Assembly (NCBI GenBank): GCA_016874095.1
Contig: VGVH01000001.1
Coordinates: 310,001 to 374,000 of the forward strand
DNA length: 64,000 nucleotides
Direction: 5' to 3'
DNA from: Gammaproteobacteria bacterium
GTDB lineage: Bacteria > Pseudomonadota > Gammaproteobacteria > Steroidobacterales > GCA-2729495
Part shown: one piece after another, positions 8,482 through 17,168 of the stretch
How the letters are laid out: each line of letters starts with the position of its first letter
How positions within the stretch are numbered: position 1 is the stretch's first letter
Position numbers and translations under genes: made by a program
Notes under the pieces: generated by a model
Databases searched by the model: none
What the model was told of the DNA's origin: nothing
Seen by the model: only the letters and a program-made list of their open reading frames with translations

Positions 8482-9288
8482 CTACTTCTTCATCCAGCGC
8501 ATCATCCCCGTCATGCGCTCGACGAAGGCCCTCGGGTCGCTGCGGCTGATCTTCAGTGCCTGGAGGGCCGTTTCGATGCCGATCACCAGTTCGTATTCCT
8601 TGCCGATCAGGCCCTCGTTCAGCACGCGCTCGGCGCATTCCTCCGCCGGCATGCCGCCACTGTTGTCCCAGGTGCTGGCGCCGTACTCCGAGCCGTCTCC
8701 GGTCAAGGCATGCTGGAAGACGTTGCTCTTCACGCCGGCGATGACCAACATCGTCACATCGATCTTGTCCGCGTGATGCTCCACCCGCAGCGTGTCGAAG
8801 TAGCCGTGCAGCGCATGCTTGGCGGCGCAGTAGCTGCTGTGATGGGGGACCGCGTGCCTGCCTGCGACGGAGGAGGTGACGACGAGGTGCCCGCCGCCCT
8901 GGGCGATCATCCGCGGCAGGACCAGCTTGGTCAGCATCACCGGCGCGAAGTAGTCGATCTCCATGATGCGTCGCTCGACCTCGGGCCTGGTGTCGAGTGC
9001 GGCCGAGCGCTGTCCGATGCCGGCGTTGTTCACCAGCACGTCGATCCGCGGACAGCGCGCGAGCACGTCGGCTGCCGCGCGCTCGCGCGCCGCAGCGTCC
9101 GTGAGGTCGAATGCGACGACATGCACCGGCGCCGGGCCCGTGCACGAGCCGCGCACCCGTTGGAGCTCCGCGTGGCGGCGTCCGGAGAGGATGAGCGTCG
9201 CGCCCTCGCGGTGAAACACCCGCGCCATGCCCTCGCCAACGCCCGAGGATGCGCCGGTGATCCAGATCGTCTTTCCCGCCAGCTTCAT
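8482..9288 (-). CDS. SDR-family oxidoreductase
   Basis: 268-residue short-chain dehydrogenase. The cofactor motif TGASSGVGEGMA (TGxxxGxG) is at residues 10-21, NNAGIG follows, and the catalytic set is S (VTSSVAGR), Y and K (SSYCAAKHA, YxxxK). The start is the ATG at 9288, with GGAGAGA 5 nt upstream. Classical SDRs act on hydroxysteroids, sugars or acyl substrates; this one is unassigned. It starts only 20 nt from a 39-bp perfect inverted repeat, so it is either expressed through that hairpin from the MATE gene or has a very compact promoter. Confidence 0.9.
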   Translation of the reverse strand: MKLAGKTIWITGASSGVGEGMARVFHREGATLILSGRRHAELQRVRGSCTGPAPVHVVAFDLTDAAARERAAADVLARCPRIDVLVNNAGIGQRSAALDTRPEVERRIMEIDYFAPVMLTKLVLPRMIAQGGGHLVVTSSVAGRHAVPHHSSYCAAKHALHGYFDTLRVEHHADKIDVTMLVIAGVKSNVFQHALTGDGSEYGASTWDNSGGMPAEECAERVLNEGLIGKEYELVIGIETALQALKISRSDPRAFVERMTGMMRWMKK

Positions 9289-9308
9289 GTCGATCTCTCC
9301 TGATTGAT

Positions 9309-9403
9309 GTGTCGCAGCCACGCTGATGGTGGGCAGGGATCCAGGGCTCGGGGAAGTCTTACTCGCCCTGGATCCCTGCCCACCATCAGCGTGGCTGCGA
9401 CAC
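9309..9403. repeat. 39-bp perfect inverted repeat, hairpin class with GAGTAAGACTTCC loop
   Basis: Arms 9309-9347 and 9365-9403 are perfectly complementary; the 17-nt loop is 9348-9364. Read on the minus strand the loop is GAGTAAGACTTCCCCGA. A second long hairpin at 35083-35183 has different arms but carries the same loop word at 16 of 17 positions. It lies 1 bp beyond the MATE stop codon and 20 bp before the SDR start. There is no T run, so it is not a textbook terminator. Confidence 0.9.
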
Positions 9404-9404
9404 C

Positions 9405-10742
9405 TTAAATAATATGATCCGCTCGGCCGATAGCCAGCCAGCGCCAGGTGAGCAGGGCGGCGGCGGCGAACAGCCCGAGTGTCAGTCCGATCCAGACGCC
9501 GGGGGCACCGGTCCCGACCGGGAACCCGAGATACCAGGCGAGCGGGAAGCCGATTAGCCAGTAGGCACTCACGCTGATCAGGAACGGTATGCGGGCTTCC
9601 TTGAAGCCACGCAGGGCACCGGCAACGCCGACCTGAGTGCCATCCGCTACCTGGAACACAGCTGCATACAGGAGGAGAGCCGTCGCCAGTGCCGCGACAC
9701 TCGCGTCCGCGGTATAGAGCGACACGATCTGGTCCCGGGCGAGCAGTATCACGACAGCCGAGCACAGCATGAAGCCCGCGCAGATCGCAATGCCGGACCA
9801 ACCGGCGCGCCGTGCTTCGGCCCGGTTGCCGGCGCCGACCAGGAAGCCCGTGTGGATCGTCGTCGCCGCCGAGAGCGACAGCGGGATCATGAACATGACC
9901 GCGGCGTAATTGATCGCGATCGCGTGCGCGGCAATGACGCTCGCACCCAGTGCACCCAGCATCAGCGCCGCGACTGAGAAGAGCGACACCTCGGCCAGCA
10001 GGCTGCCGGCGAAGGGGAGGCCCAGTCGCAGCAACTCGCGCAGGCGCGCGGCGTCCGGTTTCTCGAAGCGCGCCAGCGGCCGGAATGCGCGGTACTTGCC
10101 GTGCCGCGAGACATAGACCCACAGGATGATGAAGATCAGCCACTGGGTGAGCGACGTGGCGACGCCGCAGCCGATGGCGCCCATCGCCGGCACGCCGAAC
10201 TTGCCGTACATGAAGATGTAATTGCCGACGACGTTGGCGACCAGCGCGATCAACGCGGTGTACATCGCCGGCCGCGTCCAGCCGATGCCATCACTGCTCA
10301 TGCGCAGCGCGAGAAACGCCATCATCGCGGGCGCACCAGCAACGAGTGCGAGGCAGTAACCCGCGGCAAGGTCGAGAACCTCGGGTTCGGCGCCGGTCAG
10401 TGACAAACCGACGCGTGCCAACAACAGCCCGACCACGACGATCGTCGACACCGTCAACGCGAGCCACAGGCCCTGGCGGAAATAGGCGCCCACCTCGTCG
10501 GGACGACCCGCACCGCAGGCCTGCGCGATCGACGGGGTGAGCGCCATGAGCAGGCCCATGCCGATCACATAGAAGAGGTAGAAATAATTCGAGCCCATCG
10601 CGACCGCAGCGAGGTCAACAGGACCAAGCCGGCCGGCCATGATGGTGTCGGCCGCCATCATCCCGGCGGTCGCGAGGTTGTTGGCGATCAACGGTCCCGA
10701 CAGGCGCGCGATCGTCAGGGCATGGCTGCGGTGCGTGGTCAC
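9405..10742 (-). CDS. MATE-family multidrug/Na+ antiporter
   Basis: 445 residues with about twelve membrane segments in two six-helix halves. Family features include the N-terminal SGPLIANNLATAGMMAADTIMAGRLG and the second-half repeat GLPFAGSLLAEVSLFSVAALMLGALG. MATE transporters export cationic drugs or metabolites using Na+ or H+ gradients; this resembles the NorM branch. The next gene on the strand is the SDR, across the long hairpin. Confidence 0.92.
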   Translation of the reverse strand: MTTHRSHALTIARLSGPLIANNLATAGMMAADTIMAGRLGPVDLAAVAMGSNYFYLFYVIGMGLLMALTPSIAQACGAGRPDEVGAYFRQGLWLALTVSTIVVVGLLLARVGLSLTGAEPEVLDLAAGYCLALVAGAPAMMAFLALRMSSDGIGWTRPAMYTALIALVANVVGNYIFMYGKFGVPAMGAIGCGVATSLTQWLIFIILWVYVSRHGKYRAFRPLARFEKPDAARLRELLRLGLPFAGSLLAEVSLFSVAALMLGALGASVIAAHAIAINYAAVMFMIPLSLSAATTIHTGFLVGAGNRAEARRAGWSGIAICAGFMLCSAVVILLARDQIVSLYTADASVAALATALLLYAAVFQVADGTQVGVAGALRGFKEARIPFLISVSAYWLIGFPLAWYLGFPVGTGAPGVWIGLTLGLFAAAALLTWRWLAIGRADHII

Positions 10743-10848
10743 GGTGAGGGCGGCAGGCCGGCTGCCGGCGGTGCGAGGCGCGCCAGTCTACCGGCTATGA
10801 AAAGGCCGCGCTTGTGGTAGTTTTTCGACCATGGAAGCGGAGATCCCC

Positions 10849-11526
10849 ATGTCGATCGCCCTTGCCCGTCGCGCCGCACTGATCGCACTCGCTACGGTTC
10901 TCATTGCCGCCTGCGGTGGCAAGGACGAGGCCAAGACCGAAGCGCCTGCGCCCGCCGCAGCACCGACCGTCGCGCCGGTTGCGCCGCCGAAGGCGCCGGA
11001 GCCGAAGCTGCCGCCGGCCACCGTGCTCGCCCGGGCGGGTACGGCCACCATCACCGCCGGCGATGTTGTCGCGGCACTCGACAGCATGTCACCGGCCGAG
11101 CGCATGCTCTACGCGAACCAGACCGAGCTGCGCGATCTCGTGGAGCGTCTCGCGGACCGGTCGTTGATGGCCGCCGCCGCACGCGCCGCGGGTCTCGAGC
11201 AGGGCCCGGTGATGCAAGCGATGCTGGAGGAACCGCCGCCCGGCATGACCGCGGAGCAGATGCTTGCGGAAGTGTGGCTCGAAACCGAACTCGCGGGCGC
11301 CGCAGCGCTCGCGCCGAACGCCGTCGAAGACTACTACGTCGCGAACGCCGCCGAGTTCGTCGACGCCAACGGCGCACCGCAACCGCTCGACGCCGTGCGC
11401 GACACGATCCGCGCCAGACTCGAAGCCGAGCGCCGCCAGTCGGCGCTCAGCGATCTGCGCGCCAGACTGCGCAAGGGCGGCTCGGTGGCCCTGGACGAGT
11501 CCGCCCTCGCCAGCTTCTATAAATGA
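10849..11526 (+). CDS. lipoprotein related to SurA/PpiD-type peptidyl-prolyl isomerase chaperones
   Basis: 225-residue lipoprotein. Signal MSIALARRAALIALATVLIAAC ends in the lipobox LIAAC, then an Ala/Pro-rich linker (residues 30-60). The body (ATITAGDVVAALDSMSPAERMLYANQTELRDLVERL) resembles the N-terminal SurA-type region, with a C-terminal DAVRDTIRARLEAERRQ helix. No complete parvulin domain is visible. I chose the ATG at 10849: GGAG lies 6 nt upstream and the charged n-region then comes first. An in-frame ATG at 10831 sits 7 nt after TAGTTT (10818-10823), a possible -10. Confidence 0.65.
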   Translation: MSIALARRAALIALATVLIAACGGKDEAKTEAPAPAAAPTVAPVAPPKAPEPKLPPATVLARAGTATITAGDVVAALDSMSPAERMLYANQTELRDLVERLADRSLMAAAARAAGLEQGPVMQAMLEEPPPGMTAEQMLAEVWLETELAGAAALAPNAVEDYYVANAAEFVDANGAPQPLDAVRDTIRARLEAERRQSALSDLRARLRKGGSVALDESALASFYK

Positions 11527-11530
11527 AGGG

Positions 11531-11558
11531 GACGCTAACCTTCGCGAAGGTTAGCGTC
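11531..11558. repeat. GGACGCTAACCTT-class palindrome, copy 1
   Basis: 28-bp perfect palindrome GACGCTAACCTTCG plus its complement, preceded by GGG and followed by GCTTTTC. It lies between the convergent lipoprotein and PQQ dehydrogenase genes, so it could act as a two-way terminator. Other copies: 24366-24435, 37015-37074, 39961-40000, 41083-41116. Confidence 0.93.
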
Positions 11559-11569
11559 GCTTTTCGGGC

Positions 11570-13660
11570 CTAGTTCAGGCCGAAGCCGATGATCGTGCGG
11601 CCAGCCGCGATTGCGACGTACTGGTTGCCGCCGGCGCGATAGGTGACGGGTGCTGCGGCAATGCCCTTGCCGACGGGAAACGACCACAACAGTTCGCCCG
11701 TAGCGGAGTCCCAGGCGCGGAAGGTCTGGTGATGACCGCCGAAGACCAGGCCGCCGGCGGTTGAGGTAAGGCCACCTGTGCCCGGCTCGGCACCTTCCTC
11801 CGGGCTCGGCGGCAGGCGGAATTCCCAGGCGAGTTCGCCCGTCGCCGCGCGCAGCGCCCGCAGCGCCCAGTAGTCTTCGCCGCCCGGGATGTTGCGAATG
11901 CCGCCTTCGAAGTTCGGTTCCCCGAGGGCCGGGTCCTTCTGGTCGTAGGCGAGGAAGACGAGTCCCTTTTCGTGTGTCGGCACGAAGACCAGGCCGAGCC
12001 GCGGATCCGCGCTCGAAGACCACCAGTTCGTCGCGCCGTTGCCGGGGTACACGGCCACGCCGCCGGCATTAGGCTGCGCGTCGGCGTGAACGATCGGGCG
12101 CCCCGTCGTCGCGTCGAGCCCGTCGGCCCAGGTCTGTTTTGCAAAGGCCGTGCCCAGAAGGAAGCTGCCGCGCTCGCGGTCCAGACGGTAATAGAAGGAA
12201 TTGCGGCCCGGGATCAACACTTCGCGGCGCACAGCCTCCTCGTCGGGCAGTTCGGCCAGCAATGGCACGTGGTTCATTCCCCAGCCGTGGCCGTCATTCG
12301 GATTGGCCTGGAAATGCCAGACGAGTTCGCCGGTTTTCCCGCGCAGCGCCACGATGCTGTTCGAGTACAGGTTGTCGCCGGGTCGCAGCCTGGCGTCGTA
12401 CTTCGGCACGGCGTTGCCGATGCCCCAGATCACGAGGTCGAGTGCCGGATCGTAGGAACCGGTCATCCACGGTGCGCTGCCGCCGGTCTGCCAGGTTGCT
12501 GCCGTCCAGGTGTCGTGGCCAGGCTCGCCGGGGGCGGGTATCGGGTGGAAGCGCCAGCGCTCCTTGCCGGTCTCGGCATCGAGCACGGCCAGGAAACAGC
12601 GCGTCGCAAAGTCGCCGCTGCCGACACCGACGGCTACGGCATCGCCGAAGGCGAGCGGTGCCGAGGTGATGCTGTAACCGAGCCGGTAGTCCACGAGCTT
12701 CGCTTCCCAGAGCTTGCGGCCCGTGCGCGCGGAGAGCGCGACCAGCCGCGCGTCCGCGGTGCCGATGAAGAGCTTGTCGCCGAGGATCGCGACGCCGCGG
12801 TTTACGGGCCCGCCGTCGCAGCAGGCGGGGCGGATGTCGGCAGGCAGCTTCTCCGACCAGGTCCAGAGCACCGTGCCGTTGGTTGCGTCGAGTGCCTGCA
12901 CCTTCAGTGGCGGCACCGTGACGTACATGACGCCAGCGCGGACGATGGGCGAGGTCTCGAGCCGGGTGAACTGCCCGTCGAGCTGGTGGATCCAGCGCGG
13001 CGCGAGCCCGGGGACGTTCGCGGGACCGATATCGGCAAGACTGCTGTGTCGCAAGCCGGAGAGCGAGCCCGAGTAGGTGAGCCAGTCGTCGCCCGGCTGG
13101 CCGGGTGCAGCGAGTTCGGCGGCCGGTACATCGATTGCCGCCAGGAGCGGCGACAGTTCCGGCACGGCGGCCGTGGCAGGGCGGTTCAGGCCCGCGACGT
13201 GGGCGGCGAGCTGCCAGAGCTCGAGCGGCGGACGGTCATGCGGCGGCATCGACGTGCCGGACACGCCGTCGCGGATCACGCGATACAGGCCCCAGGGCGT
13301 GTTGCCCGCGCGCAGCTCGCGCCCGGCGAGCCCGGGGCCGACGTCGGTACCCGCGCCGTCGGCCCCGTGGCATCCGGCGCAGGTGCTGCCGAAGAGTTCC
13401 GCTCCACGAGCGCGGTCCGCGTCGGAGTTGTGCGGATTGATCACGGTTTCATAGGGGCTTCGGTTCTCGATCATCCCCTCGAGCCACTGTCCGGACCCGG
13501 GCCGGAGCATGCCGGCCAGTTCTCCCAGCGAGATGTCCGGGATGTCGCCTGCAAGATGCAGCGCAAGCACTTCCGCACGCCAGCGCAAGGTCCCGACGGT
13601 CGCCACGGCGGCGCCCGCAAGGGCGATCAGAAGCAGGAGGGCGATGACAGCGCGCTTCAT
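11570..13660 (-). CDS. PQQ-dependent dehydrogenase-like protein with N-terminal cytochrome c domain
   Basis: 696 residues. An N-terminal membrane anchor or signal is followed by a c-type haem site (CAGCH, about residue 95, with SMPPH as likely axial Met region) and then an eight-bladed PQQ beta-propeller (repeats such as GRKLWEAKL, GKERWRFHPIPAPGEPGHDTW, GELLWSFPVG). A vicinal disulfide candidate (PACCDGG) and docking Trp motifs support the quinohaemoprotein alcohol dehydrogenase class. The active site is odd: the Glu of GGE reads SGD, and the metal/catalytic region usually written DxHDWD reads DGHGWG, so two acidic residues are Gly. The Asn in GIGN is kept. Function as a classical alcohol dehydrogenase is doubtful. 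Confidence 0.85.
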   Translation of the reverse strand: MKRAVIALLLLIALAGAAVATVGTLRWRAEVLALHLAGDIPDISLGELAGMLRPGSGQWLEGMIENRSPYETVINPHNSDADRARGAELFGSTCAGCHGADGAGTDVGPGLAGRELRAGNTPWGLYRVIRDGVSGTSMPPHDRPPLELWQLAAHVAGLNRPATAAVPELSPLLAAIDVPAAELAAPGQPGDDWLTYSGSLSGLRHSSLADIGPANVPGLAPRWIHQLDGQFTRLETSPIVRAGVMYVTVPPLKVQALDATNGTVLWTWSEKLPADIRPACCDGGPVNRGVAILGDKLFIGTADARLVALSARTGRKLWEAKLVDYRLGYSITSAPLAFGDAVAVGVGSGDFATRCFLAVLDAETGKERWRFHPIPAPGEPGHDTWTAATWQTGGSAPWMTGSYDPALDLVIWGIGNAVPKYDARLRPGDNLYSNSIVALRGKTGELVWHFQANPNDGHGWGMNHVPLLAELPDEEAVRREVLIPGRNSFYYRLDRERGSFLLGTAFAKQTWADGLDATTGRPIVHADAQPNAGGVAVYPGNGATNWWSSSADPRLGLVFVPTHEKGLVFLAYDQKDPALGEPNFEGGIRNIPGGEDYWALRALRAATGELAWEFRLPPSPEEGAEPGTGGLTSTAGGLVFGGHHQTFRAWDSATGELLWSFPVGKGIAAAPVTYRAGGNQYVAIAAGRTIIGFGLN

Positions 13661-13786
13661 GGTCGCCTGCTATTGTGAAGCAGAAATCAGGTCATCAGCC
13701 ATTCTCGACGCGAGGATGGCGTGGCCCTTGCGTTCTGTACCAGGTTGGTGCCACGCACGTATCCGGATACGGGCCCGGCACCTATT
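13661..13786. other. intergenic spacer with GTATCCGGATAC palindrome
   Basis: Spacer between the GGDEF gene end and the PQQ dehydrogenase start. It contains GTATCCGGATAC near 13759-13770, flanked by imperfectly complementary AGGT...GGTGCC / GGCACCT. The same 12-bp core is the centre of the 40-bp palindrome at 28441-28480. No promoter stands out. Confidence 0.5.
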
Positions 13787-14995
13787 TCAGCGGATGATGC
13801 GCAGCTTCGGCTTCTGGCCCCCGCCATCCGGGGTGGTCTTTATGACACCAACACGCACGCGGTTGCGGCCGCCGCGCTTGGCGGCGTAGAGCGCCTGGTC
13901 GGCGCGCGTCAGGAATTCCGCCAAAGCTTCACCGCGGCGGTACTCGGCCACGCCGGCCGAGACCGTGATCGACAGCTCGCCGTCGACTGGTTCGCTGGCC
14001 ATGGATTCGCGCACGCGCTCGGCGCAACGCAGGGCGCCGCCGACTTCCGTGCCCGGCAGCACCGCGATGAACTCCTCGCCACCGAGGCGCCCGAGCGCGC
14101 GGCGGAATCGCGTCGGGTTGATCGCGTCCATCGAGCGCAGCGCCCGCTTCGCCCGTTGCGCGAAAGCCGCAAGCACCCGGTCCCCGACGAGGTGTCCGTG
14201 CGTGTCATTCAGCGACTTGAAGCGGTCCAGGTCGAAGATGACGACACTGAAGCTGCGTCCCGTGCGATCAGCGCGCGCCTTCTCCCTCACCAGTGCGTCC
14301 ATGATGTACTGGCGGTTGAATGATTTCGTGAGGAAGTCGCGTTCCGCACTGCGGCTCACACGCTCGACTTCCTGCTGCAACTGGTCGACCCGCCGGGTCA
14401 GGTTGTGATTGGTCGCCTCGGTCTGCCGCGCGCGGCGGCCAAGGACGGCGATCATCAGCGCGACACTGATGGCCTGCAGCGCATCGCCGGCCAGCGATGA
14501 CGTCGCTTCGGTGGTCGAAAGGTAGCGTACGGCCAGCGACATCGCGTAGCCGCCTGCAGCCGCGAAGCCGAGCAGCCGCAGGCGCATCGAGCTCACGCAC
14601 GAGAAGGCCACCAGAACGGCGGTGAGATACATGCCGAGGACGAGCTCCCCGGGACCGTCTGCCAGCACGGCATAGACCGTCGTCCAGGCGATCGCGAGGC
14701 CTGTCTGCGCCGTGGCAACTGCGCTGTGGCCACTGTCGGCGGTATCGCGGGGCGCGGCCAGGCTGAGGATCGCGAGCAGGCCGTTCGTCACGCCGATCCC
14801 GCCGAGCAACAGTATGCCAGCGGCTAAATCGATAGTGGTGCGACCGTACAGGCTGCTCAGCCACGCCAGGCCTATCCAGGCGAAATAAAAAGCGCTGATC
14901 GGGAGCAGTCCGCGCCAGGCGGGACTTGGCGCTTGCCGATCCTCGACGAAGTAGAGTTTTTGGTGGTCCTCGCGGACCTGCGGCTCCACGGCCAT
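13787..14995 (-). CDS. membrane-bound diguanylate cyclase (GGDEF)
   Basis: 402 residues. The N-terminal half has about five to six membrane segments, followed by a coiled-coil linker ([23 protein letters not shown]) and a GGDEF domain. The domain has [19 protein letters not shown] and the active-site RLGGEEF, so c-di-GMP synthesis is expected. The RxxD inhibitory site normally just before GGEEF is not visible (RFRR instead), suggesting loss of product inhibition. There is a short insertion ([13 protein letters not shown]) before the signature. The start is the ATG at 14995. Confidence 0.93.
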   Translation of the reverse strand: MAVEPQVREDHQKLYFVEDRQAPSPAWRGLLPISAFYFAWIGLAWLSSLYGRTTIDLAAGILLLGGIGVTNGLLAILSLAAPRDTADSGHSAVATAQTGLAIAWTTVYAVLADGPGELVLGMYLTAVLVAFSCVSSMRLRLLGFAAAGGYAMSLAVRYLSTTEATSSLAGDALQAISVALMIAVLGRRARQTEATNHNLTRRVDQLQQEVERVSRSAERDFLTKSFNRQYIMDALVREKARADRTGRSFSVVIFDLDRFKSLNDTHGHLVGDRVLAAFAQRAKRALRSMDAINPTRFRRALGRLGGEEFIAVLPGTEVGGALRCAERVRESMASEPVDGELSITVSAGVAEYRRGEALAEFLTRADQALYAAKRGGRNRVRVGVIKTTPDGGGQKPKLRIIR

Positions 14996-15182
14996 GGGGC
15001 GGACTTTTTTATAGGTGTTATCGGCCCGCCGGCCTGACGTCCTCTGCTGTCAGGTCCGGGGTTGCGTTAGCGTCGCAGACGGGGGGTGACCGGTGCTGTG
15101 ATTCGCGTCGCATGCGTACCGCCGCGGCCTTCCTTATGGCAACTGCGAGACGATGCAGTAACGATCGCCTGATCGATCTCTT

Positions 15183-15188
15183 TACAAT
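15183..15188 (+). promoter_or_regulatory. -10 box TACAAT, leaderless-type start for mnmG
   Basis: TACAAT ends 7 nt before the ATG at 15196, so transcription would begin at or next to the start codon. No Shine-Dalgarno sequence precedes either candidate ATG (15187 or 15196). Confidence 0.5.
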
Positions 15189-15195
15189 GCGCGTC

Positions 15196-17085
15196 ATGCG
15201 CGAGGAGCAGAACTTCGACGTGATCGTCATCGGCGGCGGCCACGCCGGCACCGAGGCTGCGGCTGCGGCAGCGCGTCTTGGCGCGCGCACGCTCCTCCTC
15301 ACGCAGAACATCGAGACCATCGGCCAGATGAGCTGCAATCCGGCGATCGGCGGCATCGGCAAGGGCCATCTTGCGCGCGAGATCGACGCGCTGGGCGGCG
15401 TGATGGCCCGAGCCGCAGACCGCGCCGGCATCCACTTCCGCACGCTCAACGCGAGCAAAGGGCCTGCCGTACGTGCGACGCGGGCGCAGGCCGACCGCGC
15501 GCTCTATCGCCAGGCCGTGCGCTCGCTGCTCGACGCTCACGCGGGACTCGCCTGCTTCCAGGGCAGCGCGGGCGATCTCGTCGTGGAAGGCGGGCGCGTT
15601 ACGGGGGTGACGACGCTCGAAGGACTGCGGTTCAGCGCCCGCTCGGTCGTGCTGACGGCCGGCACCTTCCTGCGCGGACGCATCCACGTTGGTCTCGAGC
15701 AGCGCACCGGCGGCCGTGCCGGCGATCCTGCCTCGATCGAGCTCGCGGACCGCCTGCGCGAACTGCCACTGCGTGTCGGGCGGTTGAAGACGGGCACGCC
15801 GCCGCGCATCGACGGCCGCACGGTGGATTACAGCGTCATGCAGCCGCAGCCCGGCGATGAGCCGCGGCCGGTGTTCTCGTTCCTCGGCCGCCGCGCCCAG
15901 CATCCGCGCCAGGTGCCGTGCCACATCACGCGCACGACTACGAGAACACACGACATCATCCGCGGCGGCCTCGACCGCTCGCCGATGTTCACGGGCGTCA
16001 TCGAGGGCATCGGCCCGCGCTACTGCCCGTCGATCGAGGACAAGGTCGTGCGTTTCGCGGAGCGTGATTCGCACCAGATCTTCGTCGAGCCCGAGGGCTT
16101 GACGACCAGCGAGGTCTATCCGAACGGCATCTCCACCAGCCTGCCCTACGACGTGCAGGAGGAACTGGTGCGGAGCATTCCCGGGTTCGAGCTTGCGCAG
16201 ATCACGCGTCCTGGCTACGCGATCGAGTACGACTACTTCGATCCGCGTGATCTTGCGTGCACGCTCGAGACGAAGTCGCTCCCGGGCCTCTGGTTCGCCG
16301 GACAGATCAACGGCACCACGGGCTACGAGGAAGCGGCGGCGCAGGGGCTCGTTGCCGGCATGAACGCCGCGCTGGCTGCTCTCGGCCGCGGCTGCTGGTC
16401 GCCGCGGCGCGAGGAGTCCTATATGGGAGTGCTCATCGACGATCTGGTTACGCGCGGCACGACAGAGCCCTATCGCATGTTCACCAGTCGCGCCGAGTGC
16501 CGGCTGCTGCTGCGCGAGGACAACGCCGACGAGCGCCTCACGCCGAAGGGCCGCGAGCTGGGGCTCGTCGGCGACGAGCGCTGGCGCGTGTTCGAGGCGA
16601 AGCGCGAAGCGATCGCCCGCGAACGCGATCGGCTCGCCGGCCTGCTGCTGCGGCCGGGCGAGGGGGGTGATGGCATCGAGCTGTCGCGGGAACAGCGCGC
16701 GCTCGAATTGCTGCGCCGGCCCGCGGTGTCACACGCGGCGCTGACAGCGCTGCCGGCGGTCGGCCAGCGCACGGCCGGAGACTGGGAAACGGAAGAGCTG
16801 ACGGAGCAGATCGTCGGCCAGGTCGAGGTGCAGGCGCGCTACGACGGCTACCTCCAGCGCCAGGCGCTCGAGATCGAGCGCAATCGACGCTATGCAGATA
16901 CGCGGCTACCCGAGGCGATCGACTACGCCGACGTGCGCGGCCTGTCGAGCGAGATCCGGCAGAAGCTCACCGCGATCCGTCCCGGCACCGTCGCGCAGGC
17001 GGCGCGCGTACCGGGTGTTACCCCTGCCGCCATTTCGATGCTGCTGGTGCACCTGAAGAAGCGGTCGCGATCGGCCACCGTGTAG
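15196..17085 (+). CDS. mnmG: tRNA uridine-5-carboxymethylaminomethyl modification enzyme MnmG (GidA)
   Basis: FAD-dependent partner of MnmE in U34 modification. 629 residues starting [20 protein letters not shown], the dinucleotide-binding motif [33 protein letters not shown], the catalytic-cysteine regions, [11 protein letters not shown] and the C-terminal [13 protein letters not shown] are all family signatures. ATG 15187 would add three residues. The stop TAG (17083-17085) lies inside the left arm of a REP-type repeat. In most relatives mnmG directly precedes rsmG; here about 9 kb intervenes. Confidence 0.97.
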   Translation: MREEQNFDVIVIGGGHAGTEAAAAAARLGARTLLLTQNIETIGQMSCNPAIGGIGKGHLAREIDALGGVMARAADRAGIHFRTLNASKGPAVRATRAQADRALYRQAVRSLLDAHAGLACFQGSAGDLVVEGGRVTGVTTLEGLRFSARSVVLTAGTFLRGRIHVGLEQRTGGRAGDPASIELADRLRELPLRVGRLKTGTPPRIDGRTVDYSVMQPQPGDEPRPVFSFLGRRAQHPRQVPCHITRTTTRTHDIIRGGLDRSPMFTGVIEGIGPRYCPSIEDKVVRFAERDSHQIFVEPEGLTTSEVYPNGISTSLPYDVQEELVRSIPGFELAQITRPGYAIEYDYFDPRDLACTLETKSLPGLWFAGQINGTTGYEEAAAQGLVAGMNAALAALGRGCWSPRREESYMGVLIDDLVTRGTTEPYRMFTSRAECRLLLREDNADERLTPKGRELGLVGDERWRVFEAKREAIARERDRLAGLLLRPGEGGDGIELSREQRALELLRRPAVSHAALTALPAVGQRTAGDWETEELTEQIVGQVEVQARYDGYLQRQALEIERNRRYADTRLPEAIDYADVRGLSSEIRQKLTAIRPGTVAQAARVPGVTPAAISMLLVHLKKRSRSATV

Positions 17086-17168
17086 GAGGGGCGCAAGCCC
17101 CGACCGTCAATGAAGCGAACACCGTCGCGAATCGTGAAAAGACAGTCGCGGCTTGCGCCGCTCCTACA
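17081..17168. repeat. inverted pair of REP-like units (REPIN-like)
   Basis: Left unit 17081-17104 and right unit 17145-17168 are inverted copies with 2 mismatches in 24. Each has its own internal stem: GGGGC-GCAA-GCCCC on the left, GCGGC-TTGC-GCCGC on the right, so the two differences are compensatory. The word GTAGGAGCGGC is typical of REP sequences in pseudomonads and relatives. The left unit supplies the mnmG stop codon; the right unit is coding for the oppA signal peptide. Confidence 0.85.

Noticed and set aside
15060..15080. GCGTTAGCGTCGC near mnmG as another copy of the GGACGCTAACC repeat
   Set aside because: Only nine consecutive bases match and there is no complementary arm; too short to call.
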